The notes under the pieces: generated by a model
Told to the model about the DNA's origin: nothing
What the model saw: only the letters and a program-made list of their open reading frames with translations
The model's database searches: none
Assembly (NCBI RefSeq): GCF_011602485.2
Contig: NZ_CP050022.2
Location: 620,001 to 684,000, forward strand
Reading direction: 5' to 3'
Origin: Bradyrhizobium sp. 1(2017)
GTDB taxonomy: Bacteria; Pseudomonadota; Alphaproteobacteria; Rhizobiales; Xanthobacteraceae
Length of the DNA: 64,000 nt
Translations under genes and position numbers: made by a program
Shown: in pieces, positions 1-9,278 of the stretch
Layout: every line of letters begins with the position of its first letter
Position numbering within the stretch: position 1 is the first letter of the stretch

Positions 1-966
1 GCGTTCGGCATGGGCATCGACAAGCCCGACGTGCGCTTCGTCGCCCATCTCGACCTGCCCAAGAGCATCGAGGCCTATTACCAGGAAACGGGACGCGCCG
101 GCCGCGACGGCAAGCCCTCCGCTGCCTGGATGGCTTACGGTCTCTCGGACATCGTGCAGCAGCGCCGCATGATTGACGAATCGACTGCCTCCGACGATTT
201 CAAGCGGGTCTCGATCGGCAAGCTCGATGCGCTGGTCGGCCTCGCCGAGACGCCGCAGTGCCGGCGCCGTCGGCTGCTCGCCTATTTCGGCGAGATCGTG
301 ATGGGCGAGAGCTGCGGCAATTGCGACAATTGCCTGACGCCGCCGAAGATGCGCGACGGCAAGGTCTTGGCGCAGAAGCTGCTCTCCTGCGTCTACCGCA
401 CCGGGCAACGCTTCGGCGCCATGCACCTGATAGACGTGCTGATCGGACGCCTGACCGAGAAGGTCACGCAGTTCGGCCACGGCAAGCTGTCGGTGTTCGG
501 CATCGGCCGCGAGCTCAACGAAAAGCAGTGGCGCACCGTGCTGCGGCAATTGGTGGCGATGGGGCACCTGCAAAGCGACAGCGAAGCGTTCGGGGCGCTG
601 AAGCTGACGGACTCTTCGCGCGGCGTGCTGCGCGGCGAGACCGAGGTGTGGCTGCGCGAGGAGGCGCCCAGCACCCGCCTCCGTTCGAGCCGGACCAAAT
701 CGCGCCGCGGCGACCTCGCGCCCGCGGCGAGCGCGCTGCAAGGCGACGTCGATCCCGAACTGCGCGCGCGACTGAGGTCGTGGCGTTCAGACGTCGCGCG
801 CGAGCGCGGCGTGCCCGCCTATGTCGTGCTGCACGATGCAACGATCGACGGCATTGTCAGGGCCTGGCCGACGACGCTCGACGAGCTCCGCAACGTGCCC
901 GGCATCGGCGACAAGAAGCTCGAGCATTACGGCGACGAGCTGCTGCAGATGATCAGGACGCGGTAG
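1..966 (+). CDS. recQ: ATP-dependent DNA helicase RecQ, C-terminal part (5' end outside window)
   Basis: The reading frame is open from the first base, so the gene begins upstream; 321 codons remain. RecQ is a 3'-5' helicase in recombinational repair. Visible parts in order: helicase motif VI ([10 protein letters not shown], local residues 28-37), the zinc-binding cysteines (87, 105, 108, 111), the RQC winged-helix region (about 120-215) and a C-terminal HRDC domain (about 252-318). The domain order is that of a full-length RecQ. Nothing appears broken apart from the window edge. A REP-like element follows the stop codon. Confidence 0.95.
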   Translation, partial: AFGMGIDKPDVRFVAHLDLPKSIEAYYQETGRAGRDGKPSAAWMAYGLSDIVQQRRMIDESTASDDFKRVSIGKLDALVGLAETPQCRRRRLLAYFGEIVMGESCGNCDNCLTPPKMRDGKVLAQKLLSCVYRTGQRFGAMHLIDVLIGRLTEKVTQFGHGKLSVFGIGRELNEKQWRTVLRQLVAMGHLQSDSEAFGALKLTDSSRGVLRGETEVWLREEAPSTRLRSSRTKSRRGDLAPAASALQGDVDPELRARLRSWRSDVARERGVPAYVVLHDATIDGIVRAWPTTLDELRNVPGIGDKKLEHYGDELLQMIRTR

Positions 967-984
967 GGCGCCCGATCTCTCGAC

Positions 985-1160
985 GTCGTCATCCCGGACA
1001 AGCGCAGCGCAGATCCGGGATCCATAGCCACCGGCCGATGTGGTTGCGGCAGGCTGGTCACCACGAGTCTTCGCCCAACGCGATCCTGTGGTTATGGATC
1101 CTCAGATGCGCAATTGCGCATCATAGCTCGCGACTTCGTCGCGCCCCGAGACGACGGTGG
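985..1160. repeat. REP-like intergenic element between recQ and acdS
   Basis: The recQ-acdS gap holds inverted arms: GTCATCCCGG...CCGGGATCCATAG near 988-1026 faces GGTTATGGATCC near 1090-1101 and GAGACGAC near 1148. Inside lies the perfect 18-bp palindrome GATGCGCAATTGCGCATC (1105-1122). Elements with the same outer sequence recur at 31.6, 32.0 and 61.0 kb. It lies between the recQ 3' end and the acdS 3' end (convergent genes), so it may also act as a bidirectional transcription stop. Confidence 0.7.
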
Positions 1161-1184
1161 AGAGGCGGCGAGGACCGACCGACC

Positions 1185-2201
1185 TCACCCGTTCCTGAAC
1201 GCATATGCATATCCGTTCAGCGCGGGCGCGCCGCCGAGATGGGCGTAGAGGATCTTCGCCCCCTTCTCGAAATAGCCCTTTTTCGCAAGGTCGATCAGGC
1301 CCTGCATCGACTTGCCTTCGTAGACCGGGTCGGTGATCATGCCTTCGAGACGCGCGGTGAGGCGGATCGCTTCCTTGGTCTCTTCCGACGGCACGCCATA
1401 GGCGGGATAGGCGTAGTCCTCGATCAGCACGACGTCATCAGCGACCAGATCCTTGCCGAGCTCGACGAGCTTGGCGGTGTTCTGCGCGATCTCGAGCACC
1501 TGTGCCTTGGTCTGCGCGGACGTGAAGGAGGCGTCGATGCCGATCACCTTTCGCGCGCGGCCGTCGGCGGCAAAGCCGACCAGCATGCCGGCATGGGTCG
1601 AGCCGGTGACGGTGCAGACCACGATGTAGTCGAACTTGAAGCCGAGCTCCTTCTCCTGCTTGCGCACTTCCTCGGCGAAACCGACATAGCCGAGGCCGCC
1701 GAATTTGTGCACGGAGGCGCCGGCGGGAATCGCGTAGGGCTTGCCGCCCGCTGCCTTCACTTCCTCGATCGCCTGCTCCCAGCTCTTGCGGATGCCGATG
1801 TCGAAACCGTCGTCGACCAGACGCACGTCGGCGCCCATGATGCGCGACAGCATGATGTTGCCGACGCGGTCGTAGACCGCGTCCTCATGCGGCACCCAGG
1901 CTTCCTGCACCAGACGGCACTTCATGCCGAGCTTGGCCGCGACCGCCGCGATCATGCGGGTGTGGTTGGACTGCACGCCGCCGATCGACACCAGCGTGTC
2001 GGCGTTGGAGGCGATCGCATCGGGAATGATGTATTCGAGCTTGCGCAGCTTGTTGCCGCCATAGGCAAGGCCCGAATTGCAGTCCTCACGCTTGGCATAG
2101 ACTTCGACCTGGCCGCCGAGATGTTTCGACAACCGCTCCAGCTTCTCGATCGGCGTCGGGCCGAAGGTGAGCGGATAGCGCGCGAATTTTTCCAGCATCA
2201 T
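1185..2201 (-). CDS. acdS: 1-aminocyclopropane-1-carboxylate (ACC) deaminase
   Basis: PLP enzyme that splits ACC, the plant ethylene precursor, into 2-oxobutyrate and ammonia; in rhizobia it lowers host ethylene. The 338 residues match the usual family length. Lys51 (in [10 protein letters not shown]) is the PLP lysine. Ser78, Tyr294, Glu295 and Leu322 are present. Glu295 and Leu322 are the residues that separate true ACC deaminases from D-cysteine desulfhydrases, so the assignment is specific. The first two codons are both ATG; the second gives the usual MxLEKF-like start. It is divergent from the Lrp-family gene at 2334, the known acdS-acdR arrangement. Confidence 0.96.
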   Translation of the reverse strand: MMLEKFARYPLTFGPTPIEKLERLSKHLGGQVEVYAKREDCNSGLAYGGNKLRKLEYIIPDAIASNADTLVSIGGVQSNHTRMIAAVAAKLGMKCRLVQEAWVPHEDAVYDRVGNIMLSRIMGADVRLVDDGFDIGIRKSWEQAIEEVKAAGGKPYAIPAGASVHKFGGLGYVGFAEEVRKQEKELGFKFDYIVVCTVTGSTHAGMLVGFAADGRARKVIGIDASFTSAQTKAQVLEIAQNTAKLVELGKDLVADDVVLIEDYAYPAYGVPSEETKEAIRLTARLEGMITDPVYEGKSMQGLIDLAKKGYFEKGAKILYAHLGGAPALNGYAYAFRNG

Positions 2202-2333
2202 GGATGATCCCGATTGGCGTTGATGTCCGGGAAGGGACTAGCAGCGCCATGGGAAAATGTGCTCTCGAATATCGCACCCATTTTGCAGGCATTCTTGCAG
2301 GTTTTGTATCCTGATATATGATTTATTCCGAGT
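2202..2333. promoter_or_regulatory. acdS-acdR divergent promoter region
   Basis: This 132-bp gap holds both divergent promoters. It has two direct copies of TTGCAGG (2283-2289 and 2295-2301), 12 bp apart start to start, followed by an AT-rich stretch (CTGATATATGATTTATTCC, 2311-2329) just before the acdR start codon. Helically phased repeats next to an AT-rich tract would suit an Lrp-type regulator, but the binding site is inferred. I saw no -24/-12 sigma-54 element upstream of acdS. Confidence 0.5.
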
Positions 2334-2825
2334 ATGTCGCAGTTTGCGAAAGTTTCTTCCGTGGCCGCTCGGCTCGACCGTATTGACCTCAAGATACTGA
2401 GATTGCTGCAAAATAGCGGCCGGCTCAGCAATGCAGAGCTGGCCGAAACCGTGGCGATCAGCCCCGCCACCTGCCATCGCCGCACCCAGCGCCTGTTTGA
2501 GGACGGCTTCATCGCCGCTGTGCGCGCCATGGTGGCGCCGAAGAAGGTTGGGAAGGGCACGCTGGTCATGGTCGGCGTCGTGCTCGACCGCTCGACGCCG
2601 GAGAGCTTTGCGACCTTCGAGCAGGCCATCGCCAAGCTGAAATTCGTGCTCGACTGCCATCTCGTGGCCGGCGATTTCGACTATTTCCTGAAAATCCGCG
2701 TCGGCGACATGGAGGATTTCAACCGCATCCACGGCGAGCAGCTGATCGCGCTGCCCGGCGTGCGCCAGACCCGCACCTTCTTCGTCATGAAGGAAGTCGT
2801 CGACAACGCACCCCTCGAATTCTGA
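2334..2825 (+). CDS. acdR: Lrp/AsnC-family transcriptional regulator, probable AcdR
   Basis: A 163-residue protein of normal Lrp length. A helix-turn-helix lies at about residues 14-60 (recognition helix near 43-54, SPATCHRR) and an RAM ligand-binding domain at about 75-160. Its divergence from acdS across a short shared promoter matches the characterised AcdR regulators of ACC deaminase genes. It probably controls acdS and its own synthesis. The family assignment is clear; the AcdR role rests on position. Confidence 0.88.
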   Translation: MSQFAKVSSVAARLDRIDLKILRLLQNSGRLSNAELAETVAISPATCHRRTQRLFEDGFIAAVRAMVAPKKVGKGTLVMVGVVLDRSTPESFATFEQAIAKLKFVLDCHLVAGDFDYFLKIRVGDMEDFNRIHGEQLIALPGVRQTRTFFVMKEVVDNAPLEF

Positions 2826-2906
2826 GCAGGCCTGTCACACCAACTTCACTTGCCCGGCGCACGCCTGCAGGCGAGCCTCGCCTCTTCTCAACGAGGAGAT
2901 CCCGCC

Positions 2907-3467
2907 GTGCGCCTTCCCATTCTCGATCCAAAAGAGCTGACTGACGAGCAGAAGCCGCTCTATGACGACATGCGAGCCGGCATCAAGGACCACTTCAAGG
3001 GTTTCGTGAACATGCGCGACGACGGTGCGCTGCTCGGTCCCTGGAATCCCTGGATCCGCGAGCCACGCTTCGGCAAGCCGGTGTGGGAGCTGGTCAAGGC
3101 GATCGCCTCGAACCCGCTGCTGCCGGCGCCCGTGCGCGAGGTCGCGATCCTCGTCACCGGCTCGCATTTCCGTTCCGGCTACGAGCTCTATGCCCATGTG
3201 CTCGTTGCCGAGCAGCGTGGCCTGCCCGACGAAAAGCTCGCGACCATCGTCGCAGGACAGCGGCCGGTCGATCTTACGAAGCAGGAGGCCGTCGCCTATG
3301 ACGTGGCATCCGCGCTGGTCAGTGGCGGCGTGCTGCCGGAGCTGACCTGGCGGGCGGCGGTGAAGGAGTTCGGCGAGCATGGCGCGGCCGAGCTGTCCTA
3401 TCTCGTCGGCATCTATTGCATGGTCTCGGTCACGCTCAATACGTTCGACGTGCCGGTGCCGGAGTAA
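2907..3467 (+). CDS. Carboxymuconolactone decarboxylase-like (AhpD-fold) protein
   Basis: About 186 residues in the CMD/AhpD-like helical family. The central section (ASNPLLPAPVREVAILVTGS and the following YELYAHV) is the conserved core. It lacks an AhpD CxxC pair, so peroxidase activity through cysteines is unlikely. GTG at 2907 is preferred because AGGAG (2893-2897) sits at a normal distance upstream; an in-frame ATG at 2850 lacks such a site. It starts shortly after acdR on the same strand, so cotranscription is possible. The substrate is unknown. Confidence 0.78.
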   Translation: MRLPILDPKELTDEQKPLYDDMRAGIKDHFKGFVNMRDDGALLGPWNPWIREPRFGKPVWELVKAIASNPLLPAPVREVAILVTGSHFRSGYELYAHVLVAEQRGLPDEKLATIVAGQRPVDLTKQEAVAYDVASALVSGGVLPELTWRAAVKEFGEHGAAELSYLVGIYCMVSVTLNTFDVPVPE

Positions 3468-3479
3468 AGCGTGCCTCGA

Positions 3480-5063
3480 TCACTCCGCCGCCTTGCTTGC
3501 GGGCGGCGGAGGCGCGAAGGCGATGCAGCGATTGCGCCCGTCGGCCTTGGCCTGGTAGAGCGCATGATCGGCCGCGCCCATCAGTGCGTCGATGCCTGAC
3601 ATGCTGATCGTCGCCTCCGCGATGCCGATGCTGACGGTTACGCCGAACTGAATCTCGGCGGCGATGATCTGCGCGCCCAGCAAGCGCTTGCGGATGCGTT
3701 CGGCGACGGTCCTTGCGCGGGACAGGCTGGTCTCCGGCAGGAGAACAGCGAACTCCTCGCCGCCGAGGCGGCCGACGATGTCCGACTTGCGCTTGCCGTC
3801 CAGGCATGCGGCGGCAACCGCTTTGATCGCGGCGTCGCCGACCGCATGGCCGTAGCGATCGTTGACCGATTTGAAGTGATCGATGTCCAGCATCAGCACC
3901 GACACGGAGCGATAATAGCGCTGAAAGCGGCTCCATTCCGCCTCGAGGCTGTCGAGGAAGTGGCGGCGGTTGTAGAGGCCGGTGAGCGGATCGGTGGTGG
4001 CGAGCGTCTCCAGCATCGCGGCTTTTTGCGTCAGATCGGTGATGTCGACATAGGTCAACATGCGGCCGCCGTTGGACATCGTGGTGCAATGGGCCCGGAT
4101 GCGCCTTCCGTCCGGCGTCTGCAGGTCGCGCACATGATCGCCTGCCTTGACTTCCGCGACGCGCCGCGCCGGAAATTTCGTCAGCTCGTCCGTCGGAAGA
4201 TTCGGCGCGCTGGCGCGATGCAGGCGTCGCACCAGCGACGAATAGGCCGGCCGGCTCGCGGCCTCGTCTTCGCTGACCTCCCAGAAGCGCCGCATCCGCC
4301 GGTTCATGAAGGAGGCGTGCAGATCGGAGTCGAGAAGCAGGACCCCATCCTGAACATTCTCCAGCGCATCCCGCAGCAGCTTGAGCTCGTCGGAGGCGCG
4401 CACGATGTCGGTGACGGGCGTGTAGGTCAGCATGCGGCCGCCGTCGGGCAAGGGCGTGACCTGGACGCGCACGACGTCGCCATTGGTCCGGCGCAGATCG
4501 ATCGGCGTCGGGTCGCCGGCTTCGATCACGCGGACGCGTTCCGCTACCAGGGCCTCGAGGTCGGGGTCCGGCACCTCATAGGCGCCGATGTCGCGGCCGT
4601 GGTGCAGCAGCGTCAGAATCGATGGATGGCTGTCGGCAACTTCGTCGGGCAGGCGCCACATCCGTCGAAACGACCGGTTGATCAGGCGCGCCCTGAGACC
4701 GGAGTCGAGCAGCACGATGCCGGTCGGCACATGATCGAGCGCCGCGCGCAGCGCCAACATCTGCCCGCGCATCAGCGCTTCGGACGAGCGGTCGCGTTCC
4801 TCGCCGGCCGCACGTTCGACGCTGCCTGGCTGCTCGAAGGCGACACCGGCCTGGCGGTCCGACCGCCAGACCACGCGACACGTCAGGATCTCGCGCCCCG
4901 CGAGCCTGAGTTGGAAACGTTCGGGTACGCCGAGGCCGCTTTCCATCTCGAGCGTCGCGGCCTCTTCGGTCAGCCGGCGCACGACGCAATCGATCGACGA
5001 CTGTCCGAAATTGAAGAATATCTTCCCAGCAAGGAACGTCCGTTCCGATACCAAGCGGGACAT
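3480..5063 (-). CDS. PilZ-like / PAS / PAS / GGDEF diguanylate cyclase
   Basis: A 527-residue predicted cytoplasmic signalling protein that would make cyclic di-GMP. Residues 1-80 resemble PilZ, 105-220 and 225-345 are PAS-like sensor folds, and 350-515 is a GGDEF domain with an active GGEEF site (434-438). An RxxD motif (425-428), five residues upstream, is the product-inhibition I-site. In the PilZ part the usual DxSxxG is replaced by RLTEEAA, so it probably does not bind c-di-GMP. The ATG at 5063 has GGAGG just upstream; an earlier in-frame start at 5141 is less likely. No membrane segment is seen. Confidence 0.88.
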   Translation of the reverse strand: MSRLVSERTFLAGKIFFNFGQSSIDCVVRRLTEEAATLEMESGLGVPERFQLRLAGREILTCRVVWRSDRQAGVAFEQPGSVERAAGEERDRSSEALMRGQMLALRAALDHVPTGIVLLDSGLRARLINRSFRRMWRLPDEVADSHPSILTLLHHGRDIGAYEVPDPDLEALVAERVRVIEAGDPTPIDLRRTNGDVVRVQVTPLPDGGRMLTYTPVTDIVRASDELKLLRDALENVQDGVLLLDSDLHASFMNRRMRRFWEVSEDEAASRPAYSSLVRRLHRASAPNLPTDELTKFPARRVAEVKAGDHVRDLQTPDGRRIRAHCTTMSNGGRMLTYVDITDLTQKAAMLETLATTDPLTGLYNRRHFLDSLEAEWSRFQRYYRSVSVLMLDIDHFKSVNDRYGHAVGDAAIKAVAAACLDGKRKSDIVGRLGGEEFAVLLPETSLSRARTVAERIRKRLLGAQIIAAEIQFGVTVSIGIAEATISMSGIDALMGAADHALYQAKADGRNRCIAFAPPPPASKAAE

Positions 5064-5250
5064 TCGCAGCCTCCAAGGCGAGCACGACGCGAAAAGCTGG
5101 GGGTAGTTTCGCGCAAGGTTCCTTGCGGCGGTGTAACGCAATCGATGTTCTGGAATGAGGATTAACGATCGGTTGACGGCCGATGCGGAATGCCGCTCCG
5201 GCCAGTCACGATCAGTCCTCGCGCCTTACCAAAAATCATTGTGAATTCAG

Positions 5251-6195
5251 TCAGTTGCGCACGGCATAGAGCGGCGTGCGCAAGGTCAGCTGGTAGGCCG
5301 GCTTCGGCATCCAGGCGATCTGCGCGGTGATGCCGAACAGGCGGTTGTCGTTGTCATCCATGCGGTCGAGGTCGAGCCGCAGGATCGGCTGGGTGAAGGA
5401 CTCCGCCAGTGTCCGGCCCCCGAAATGCGCGCCGCCAAACGACTGCACGCCGAGGCGGCCGGTGAACTTCCAGTTGCTCGGCCATTGGTAATAGCCCCCG
5501 GCGTAGAGGATCCTGTTCGGCCGGACGCTGGCGAAGGGGCTGGCGATGGTGGCGGTGGTGTATTGCAGGCCGGCGAGCCAGCCCCGCGTCTCGTCCTCGT
5601 CGAGCGCGTAGTCGAATTCCACGATGTTGTTGAAGGAATTCGTCATGCCCTGCTCGTTCGGCACCGACTGCGTCAGGGTCGATTGCAGTGTGATGGTCGG
5701 GATCCTGCCGCCGTTTTGCTGATGGAGATCGGCCTGCACGCCGATATTCCAGCTCGTGATGTCGAATGCCGACCAACCGCCGCCGATATTCGTCGCCGAG
5801 CCCGACACGCCGCCATAGAGCGAGACGCGGTCGCTGACGTCGACGGTCATCGGCAGGTCGACGGCGACGGCCCTCGCGGCCGGCAAGCCGTTGGGAAGTG
5901 CCGCGCCTCGTCGTATTGCCAAGGCCTGGAAGGCCGCTGACAGTGAGGTGTTGCCGAAACCGATTCCGAGCGTGCCGGCGGGGATCGTCGCGTAGGTCGT
6001 ACGCAGGTCGAGATAGATGTTGGGGACGGCAGGTTTTGCGGGCGCGTCCTCCTCGTCGTCAACCGCGAAGGCGGCGCCTGCCGACATCGCCAGGCCGAGC
6101 AATCCCATCGCGACAGCGCGCGAAGCCCGGCGATGTGATTGGCTGCGGTGTGACACGTGACGATCCGACGCGTGACGCTTTGATGGCGAAACCAT
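5251..6195 (-). CDS. Hypothetical exported, probably outer-membrane beta-barrel protein
   Basis: About 314 residues. The N-terminus is a basic stretch followed by a signal peptide (MGLLGLAMSAGAAFA) that ends before VDDEED. The mature part is rich in alternating polar and aromatic strands (for example ILYAGGYYQWPSNWKFTGRL) and Gly/Asn/Thr turns, as in outer-membrane barrels or transporter-like porins. I do not recognise a named family. It is divergent from a small exported-protein gene at 6338. A longer start at 6228 is possible. Confidence 0.65.
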   Translation of the reverse strand: MVSPSKRHASDRHVSHRSQSHRRASRAVAMGLLGLAMSAGAAFAVDDEEDAPAKPAVPNIYLDLRTTYATIPAGTLGIGFGNTSLSAAFQALAIRRGAALPNGLPAARAVAVDLPMTVDVSDRVSLYGGVSGSATNIGGGWSAFDITSWNIGVQADLHQQNGGRIPTITLQSTLTQSVPNEQGMTNSFNNIVEFDYALDEDETRGWLAGLQYTTATIASPFASVRPNRILYAGGYYQWPSNWKFTGRLGVQSFGGAHFGGRTLAESFTQPILRLDLDRMDDNDNRLFGITAQIAWMPKPAYQLTLRTPLYAVRN

Positions 6196-6337
6196 CGTTA
6201 GATGGAACGTGATCACGCGTGTGGTCAAGCGCTATCGGCAAGCGATGGACGGCGCGGATGTGTGCGGTTACCCTGCCGTGATCGCACCGACACACGCGGC
6301 GGCCGGAGTGCAGCCGGACAATGGAAGGACGACAGCC

Positions 6338-6586
6338 ATGAATACGTCACGCCGCATCCTGCTCACGGGCCTTGCGGGGCTTGCTGTTGCTCCGACCGCC
6401 GTCGCCGCCGCGGGACCCTCGGCCGAGCCTGCCGACGTGACGGTCGCGGAAGAACGCTTCGCGCGCACGATCGCAGCTGCCCATGCGCCCGACGTCACCT
6501 GCGTGCGGCAGGCGGAACGTTATGCGGACGCGCATTGGCTGGAATATGTCGGGGCGGCGCGTGCCGTGCTCGGCGCGAGGGCGTGA
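6338..6586 (+). CDS. Small exported hypothetical protein
   Basis: An 82-residue protein starting at ATG 6338, with GGAAGG (6323-6328) upstream. The N-terminus (NTSRRILLTGLAGLAVAP) is a signal sequence with a twin-arginine-like pair. The mature part is short and acidic to neutral, and holds one cysteine. I recognise no domain. It is divergent from the putative barrel protein, and the function is unknown. Confidence 0.5.
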   Translation: MNTSRRILLTGLAGLAVAPTAVAAAGPSAEPADVTVAEERFARTIAAAHAPDVTCVRQAERYADAHWLEYVGAARAVLGARA

Positions 6587-6632
6587 CGCCTCTCTTACCG
6601 TTTCGCACGAGGGGAGCGGGTCAGGTGATGCC

Positions 6633-7565
6633 TCACTTCTCCACCGCACGCCTGACCTGCTCGCCGATTTGCGACAGCACGAGTTGCGCCTGCGGCAGGA
6701 TCGCGCCCATGGCGTGGAAATTGTGGACCATGCCGTCGTGGCAGACATGTTCAACGGCGACGCCGGCGGCAAGCAGCTTGCGGGCATAGGCATTGCCTTC
6801 GTCGCGCATCGGGTCGAACTCGGCGGTGTGGATGATCGCGGTCGGCAGGCCCGTGAGGCGCGTCGCGCGCAGCGGCGAGATGCGTGGATCTGCGGCATCC
6901 AGGCCGCCCGGCAGATAGTCGGCGAGATCGGCCTCGATCGTGGCGCGATCGATCAGATGGCCCTCGGCGAATTCCTCGCGGGAGGGCGAGGTCTCCTCGA
7001 AATCCAGCACCGGGCAGATCAGGCATTGCGCGACGATGGCGAGGCCGGCGGACTGCGCTGCCTCCTGGCACACGATCGCAGCCAGCGTGGCGCCGGCAGA
7101 ATCGCCGCCGACCACGAGACGTTCGGCATCGATGCCGAGCGCTACGGCTTCGCGCGCCACCCATTCAGTGGCGGACACGGCATCATCCACGGCGGCGGGA
7201 AATTTGTGCTCGGGCGCGAGGCGGTAGTCGATCGAGGCGAGGCGGCAGCCGGTCGCATGCGCCAGCGCGGCAGCGATGCGGTCGTGCGTCGCAATGCTGC
7301 CTGCAACGAAGCCGCCGCCGTGAAAGAACACGAAGCCGGGCGCGCGCTCGCCGGCGGAAGCGGGCGAATAGAGGCGATAGGCCAGCTCTCCTCCGGGGCC
7401 GGGCAGCGTGCCGTCGAACGCCGTCACGCCCGGCGCATCGGCGCGCGCGAACTGCATCAGCTTCGCCAGCGACTGCCGCCGCGCTTCCACGCTGGGCCGG
7501 CTCCGCGCCTGCGGCACGGCCGCCATCATGGTCAACAAGCGCTTTGCGAGCGGATCGAGCGGCAT
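6633..7565 (-). CDS. Alpha/beta hydrolase, hormone-sensitive-lipase type esterase
   Basis: A 310-residue esterase/lipase of the HSL family. The oxyanion-hole motif HGGGF is at 82-86. The catalytic triad is Ser156 (GDSAG), Asp251 (DPMRDEG) and His281 (GMVHNF). There is no signal peptide, so it should be cytoplasmic and act on short-chain esters. Length and motif spacing are normal for the family. It is divergent from the aminotransferase gene at 7680 with no obvious functional link. Confidence 0.9.
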   Translation of the reverse strand: MPLDPLAKRLLTMMAAVPQARSRPSVEARRQSLAKLMQFARADAPGVTAFDGTLPGPGGELAYRLYSPASAGERAPGFVFFHGGGFVAGSIATHDRIAAALAHATGCRLASIDYRLAPEHKFPAAVDDAVSATEWVAREAVALGIDAERLVVGGDSAGATLAAIVCQEAAQSAGLAIVAQCLICPVLDFEETSPSREEFAEGHLIDRATIEADLADYLPGGLDAADPRISPLRATRLTGLPTAIIHTAEFDPMRDEGNAYARKLLAAGVAVEHVCHDGMVHNFHAMGAILPQAQLVLSQIGEQVRRAVEK

Positions 7566-7679
7566 GCTGCTTCTTCTCCCTGGCGGGAAGGTAACTCACC
7601 ATCTTCCCGCAGCAAATCGTTTAGAAATTGCGACCAATAGTGGCGCGACAATACGGCATCAGCCAAGGGGAGGCCGGCC

Positions 7680-8567
7680 ATGGCCGAGATCACGAAGCCC
7701 ATCGAATATTCGCCGAGCTGGACCTTTTTCGAGGGCAAATGGCACGACGGCAATGTGCCGATCATGGGCCCGCGTACGCATGCGGCCTGGCTCGGTTCGG
7801 TCGTGTTCGACGGCGCGCGCGCGTTCGAGGGTGTGGCACCCGACCTCGACCGTCACGTCGCCCGTGCCAATCAATCTGCGGTCAATTTTGGCCTGAAGCC
7901 GGTGGTCGACACAGACACTTGGCTCACGCTCGCACGCGAGGGCATTGCGCGCTTTGCCGCCAATGCCGAGCTCTATGTCCGACCGATGTATTGGGCGCAG
8001 AACGGCTCGGGCGGCGGCGTGCTGTTCGACCCCGAGACCACCAATTGGTGCCTGTGCATCTACGAGGCGCCGATGCCAAAGCCCGTCGGCAACGCCATCA
8101 CGCTGTCGCCATTCCGCAGGCCGACGGCCGAATGCGCGCCGGTCGAGGCCAAGGCCGCCTGCCTCTATCCGAACAATTCGCGCGCGCTGGCGGAAGCCGC
8201 CTCGCGCGGCTTCCAGAATGCGCTGATGCTCGACATGCTCGGCAATGTCGCGGAATTCGGCAATTCCAACGTATTCATGGCCAAGGACGGCGTGGTCTAT
8301 ACGCCGGTGCCGAACGGCACGTTCCTCAACGGCATCACGCGCCAGCGCGTTATCAGCCTGCTTCGTGCTGATGGCGTCAGCGTGGTCGAGAAGACGCTGC
8401 GCTATCCCGATTTCCTTGCTGCCGACGAGATCTTCTCAACCGGCAATTTCGCCAAGGTCGCGCCCGTCATCCGCATCGACGAGCGCGAACTGAAGCCCGG
8501 GCCGCTCTACACCCGCGCGCGCAGGCTTTACTGGGACTTCGCGCATGCGGTGAAGCTGGCGGCTTGA
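7680..8567 (+). CDS. Branched-chain amino acid aminotransferase-type (fold IV PLP) enzyme
   Basis: 295 residues of the class IV aminotransferase family (IlvE, D-amino acid transaminase). Lys158 (in EAKAACLYPNN) aligns with the PLP lysine, and GSVVFDGARAFEG (39-51) is the typical N-terminal motif. GGGGAGG-like ribosome-binding sequence (GGGGAGG, about 7667-7673) precedes the ATG. Probable reaction: reversible amino transfer between branched-chain amino acids and 2-oxoglutarate. It is one of several BCAT-like proteins expected in such genomes, so exact substrate is uncertain. Confidence 0.85.
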   Translation: MAEITKPIEYSPSWTFFEGKWHDGNVPIMGPRTHAAWLGSVVFDGARAFEGVAPDLDRHVARANQSAVNFGLKPVVDTDTWLTLAREGIARFAANAELYVRPMYWAQNGSGGGVLFDPETTNWCLCIYEAPMPKPVGNAITLSPFRRPTAECAPVEAKAACLYPNNSRALAEAASRGFQNALMLDMLGNVAEFGNSNVFMAKDGVVYTPVPNGTFLNGITRQRVISLLRADGVSVVEKTLRYPDFLAADEIFSTGNFAKVAPVIRIDERELKPGPLYTRARRLYWDFAHAVKLAA

Positions 8568-8614
8568 TCTCGCTGCGCTCGCAATGACAAATTTGTGGAG
8601 CGCGTAGCGCCCGC

Positions 8615-9235
8615 TCACGAGTCGCGGCGCCTAAACCGGCTGAACTGAAACGCCTGGGTCGAATCCCACGGCGTGTGATGCGTCTCGCGCCGCGTCTCGA
8701 CCAGCTCGAATTCCGTCCCGAGCTCCATCTGAAGGCTCGCGCCGTCGTGGCGCTGAACCGGCAAGCCGCTACACTTCTCCGGACCATCGGGCGCGAACGT
8801 CGCGATGATGACGTGACCGCCGGATGCCACCGCCGATCTCAAGCGTTCGATGTAAGCGGCTCTGTCGCGAGGATCGGTCAGGAAGTGAAACGCCGCGCGA
8901 TCGTGCCAAAGATCGTATGTCCTGGCCGGGCGCCATGTCGTGGCGTCAGCAACGATCCAGTCGACCACCGAGGCAGCCGCGCCGAGCCGCTTCCTCGCAA
9001 CGTCGAGCGCGTTGGCAGAGAGATCCAGCACGGCGACATCGCGATGTCCGTCCTGCAACAGCGCATCGACCAGATGCGAGGCGCCGCCGCCGACATCGAT
9101 GATGGCGGCCCGGTGGTCCAGATTGGCGGCTCGGATCATCGCGAGCGAGGTCGCTGGGCTGGCTTGATACCAGCTGACCTCGGTCTCGCGCTTGGTGCCG
9201 TAGACGTTGTCCCAATGCGCGCTTCGATCGGACAT
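8615..9235 (-). CDS. Class I SAM-dependent methyltransferase
   Basis: 206 residues with a Rossmann methyltransferase core: motif I is IIDVGGGAS (45-53), followed by an acidic residue at the end of strand 2 (VLDLSANAL) and a later DLWHDRAAFHFL motif typical of the small thiopurine-like/trans-aconitate methyltransferase group. The substrate cannot be told from sequence. It runs in the same direction as phaR, 43 bp downstream of it. Confidence 0.85.
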   Translation of the reverse strand: MSDRSAHWDNVYGTKRETEVSWYQASPATSLAMIRAANLDHRAAIIDVGGGASHLVDALLQDGHRDVAVLDLSANALDVARKRLGAAASVVDWIVADATTWRPARTYDLWHDRAAFHFLTDPRDRAAYIERLRSAVASGGHVIIATFAPDGPEKCSGLPVQRHDGASLQMELGTEFELVETRRETHHTPWDSTQAFQFSRFRRRDS

Positions 9236-9278
9236 GACGCATCTTCCGGCTCGCGGAGAGCCGGCTCAAACGAAAGAC

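Noticed and set aside
258..2207. Long open frames antisense or out of frame to recQ, acdS and secA
   Set aside because: These are shadows of GC-rich third-codon positions: composition is Arg/Ala-rich, there is no recognisable motif, and they overlap genes with clear catalytic residues.
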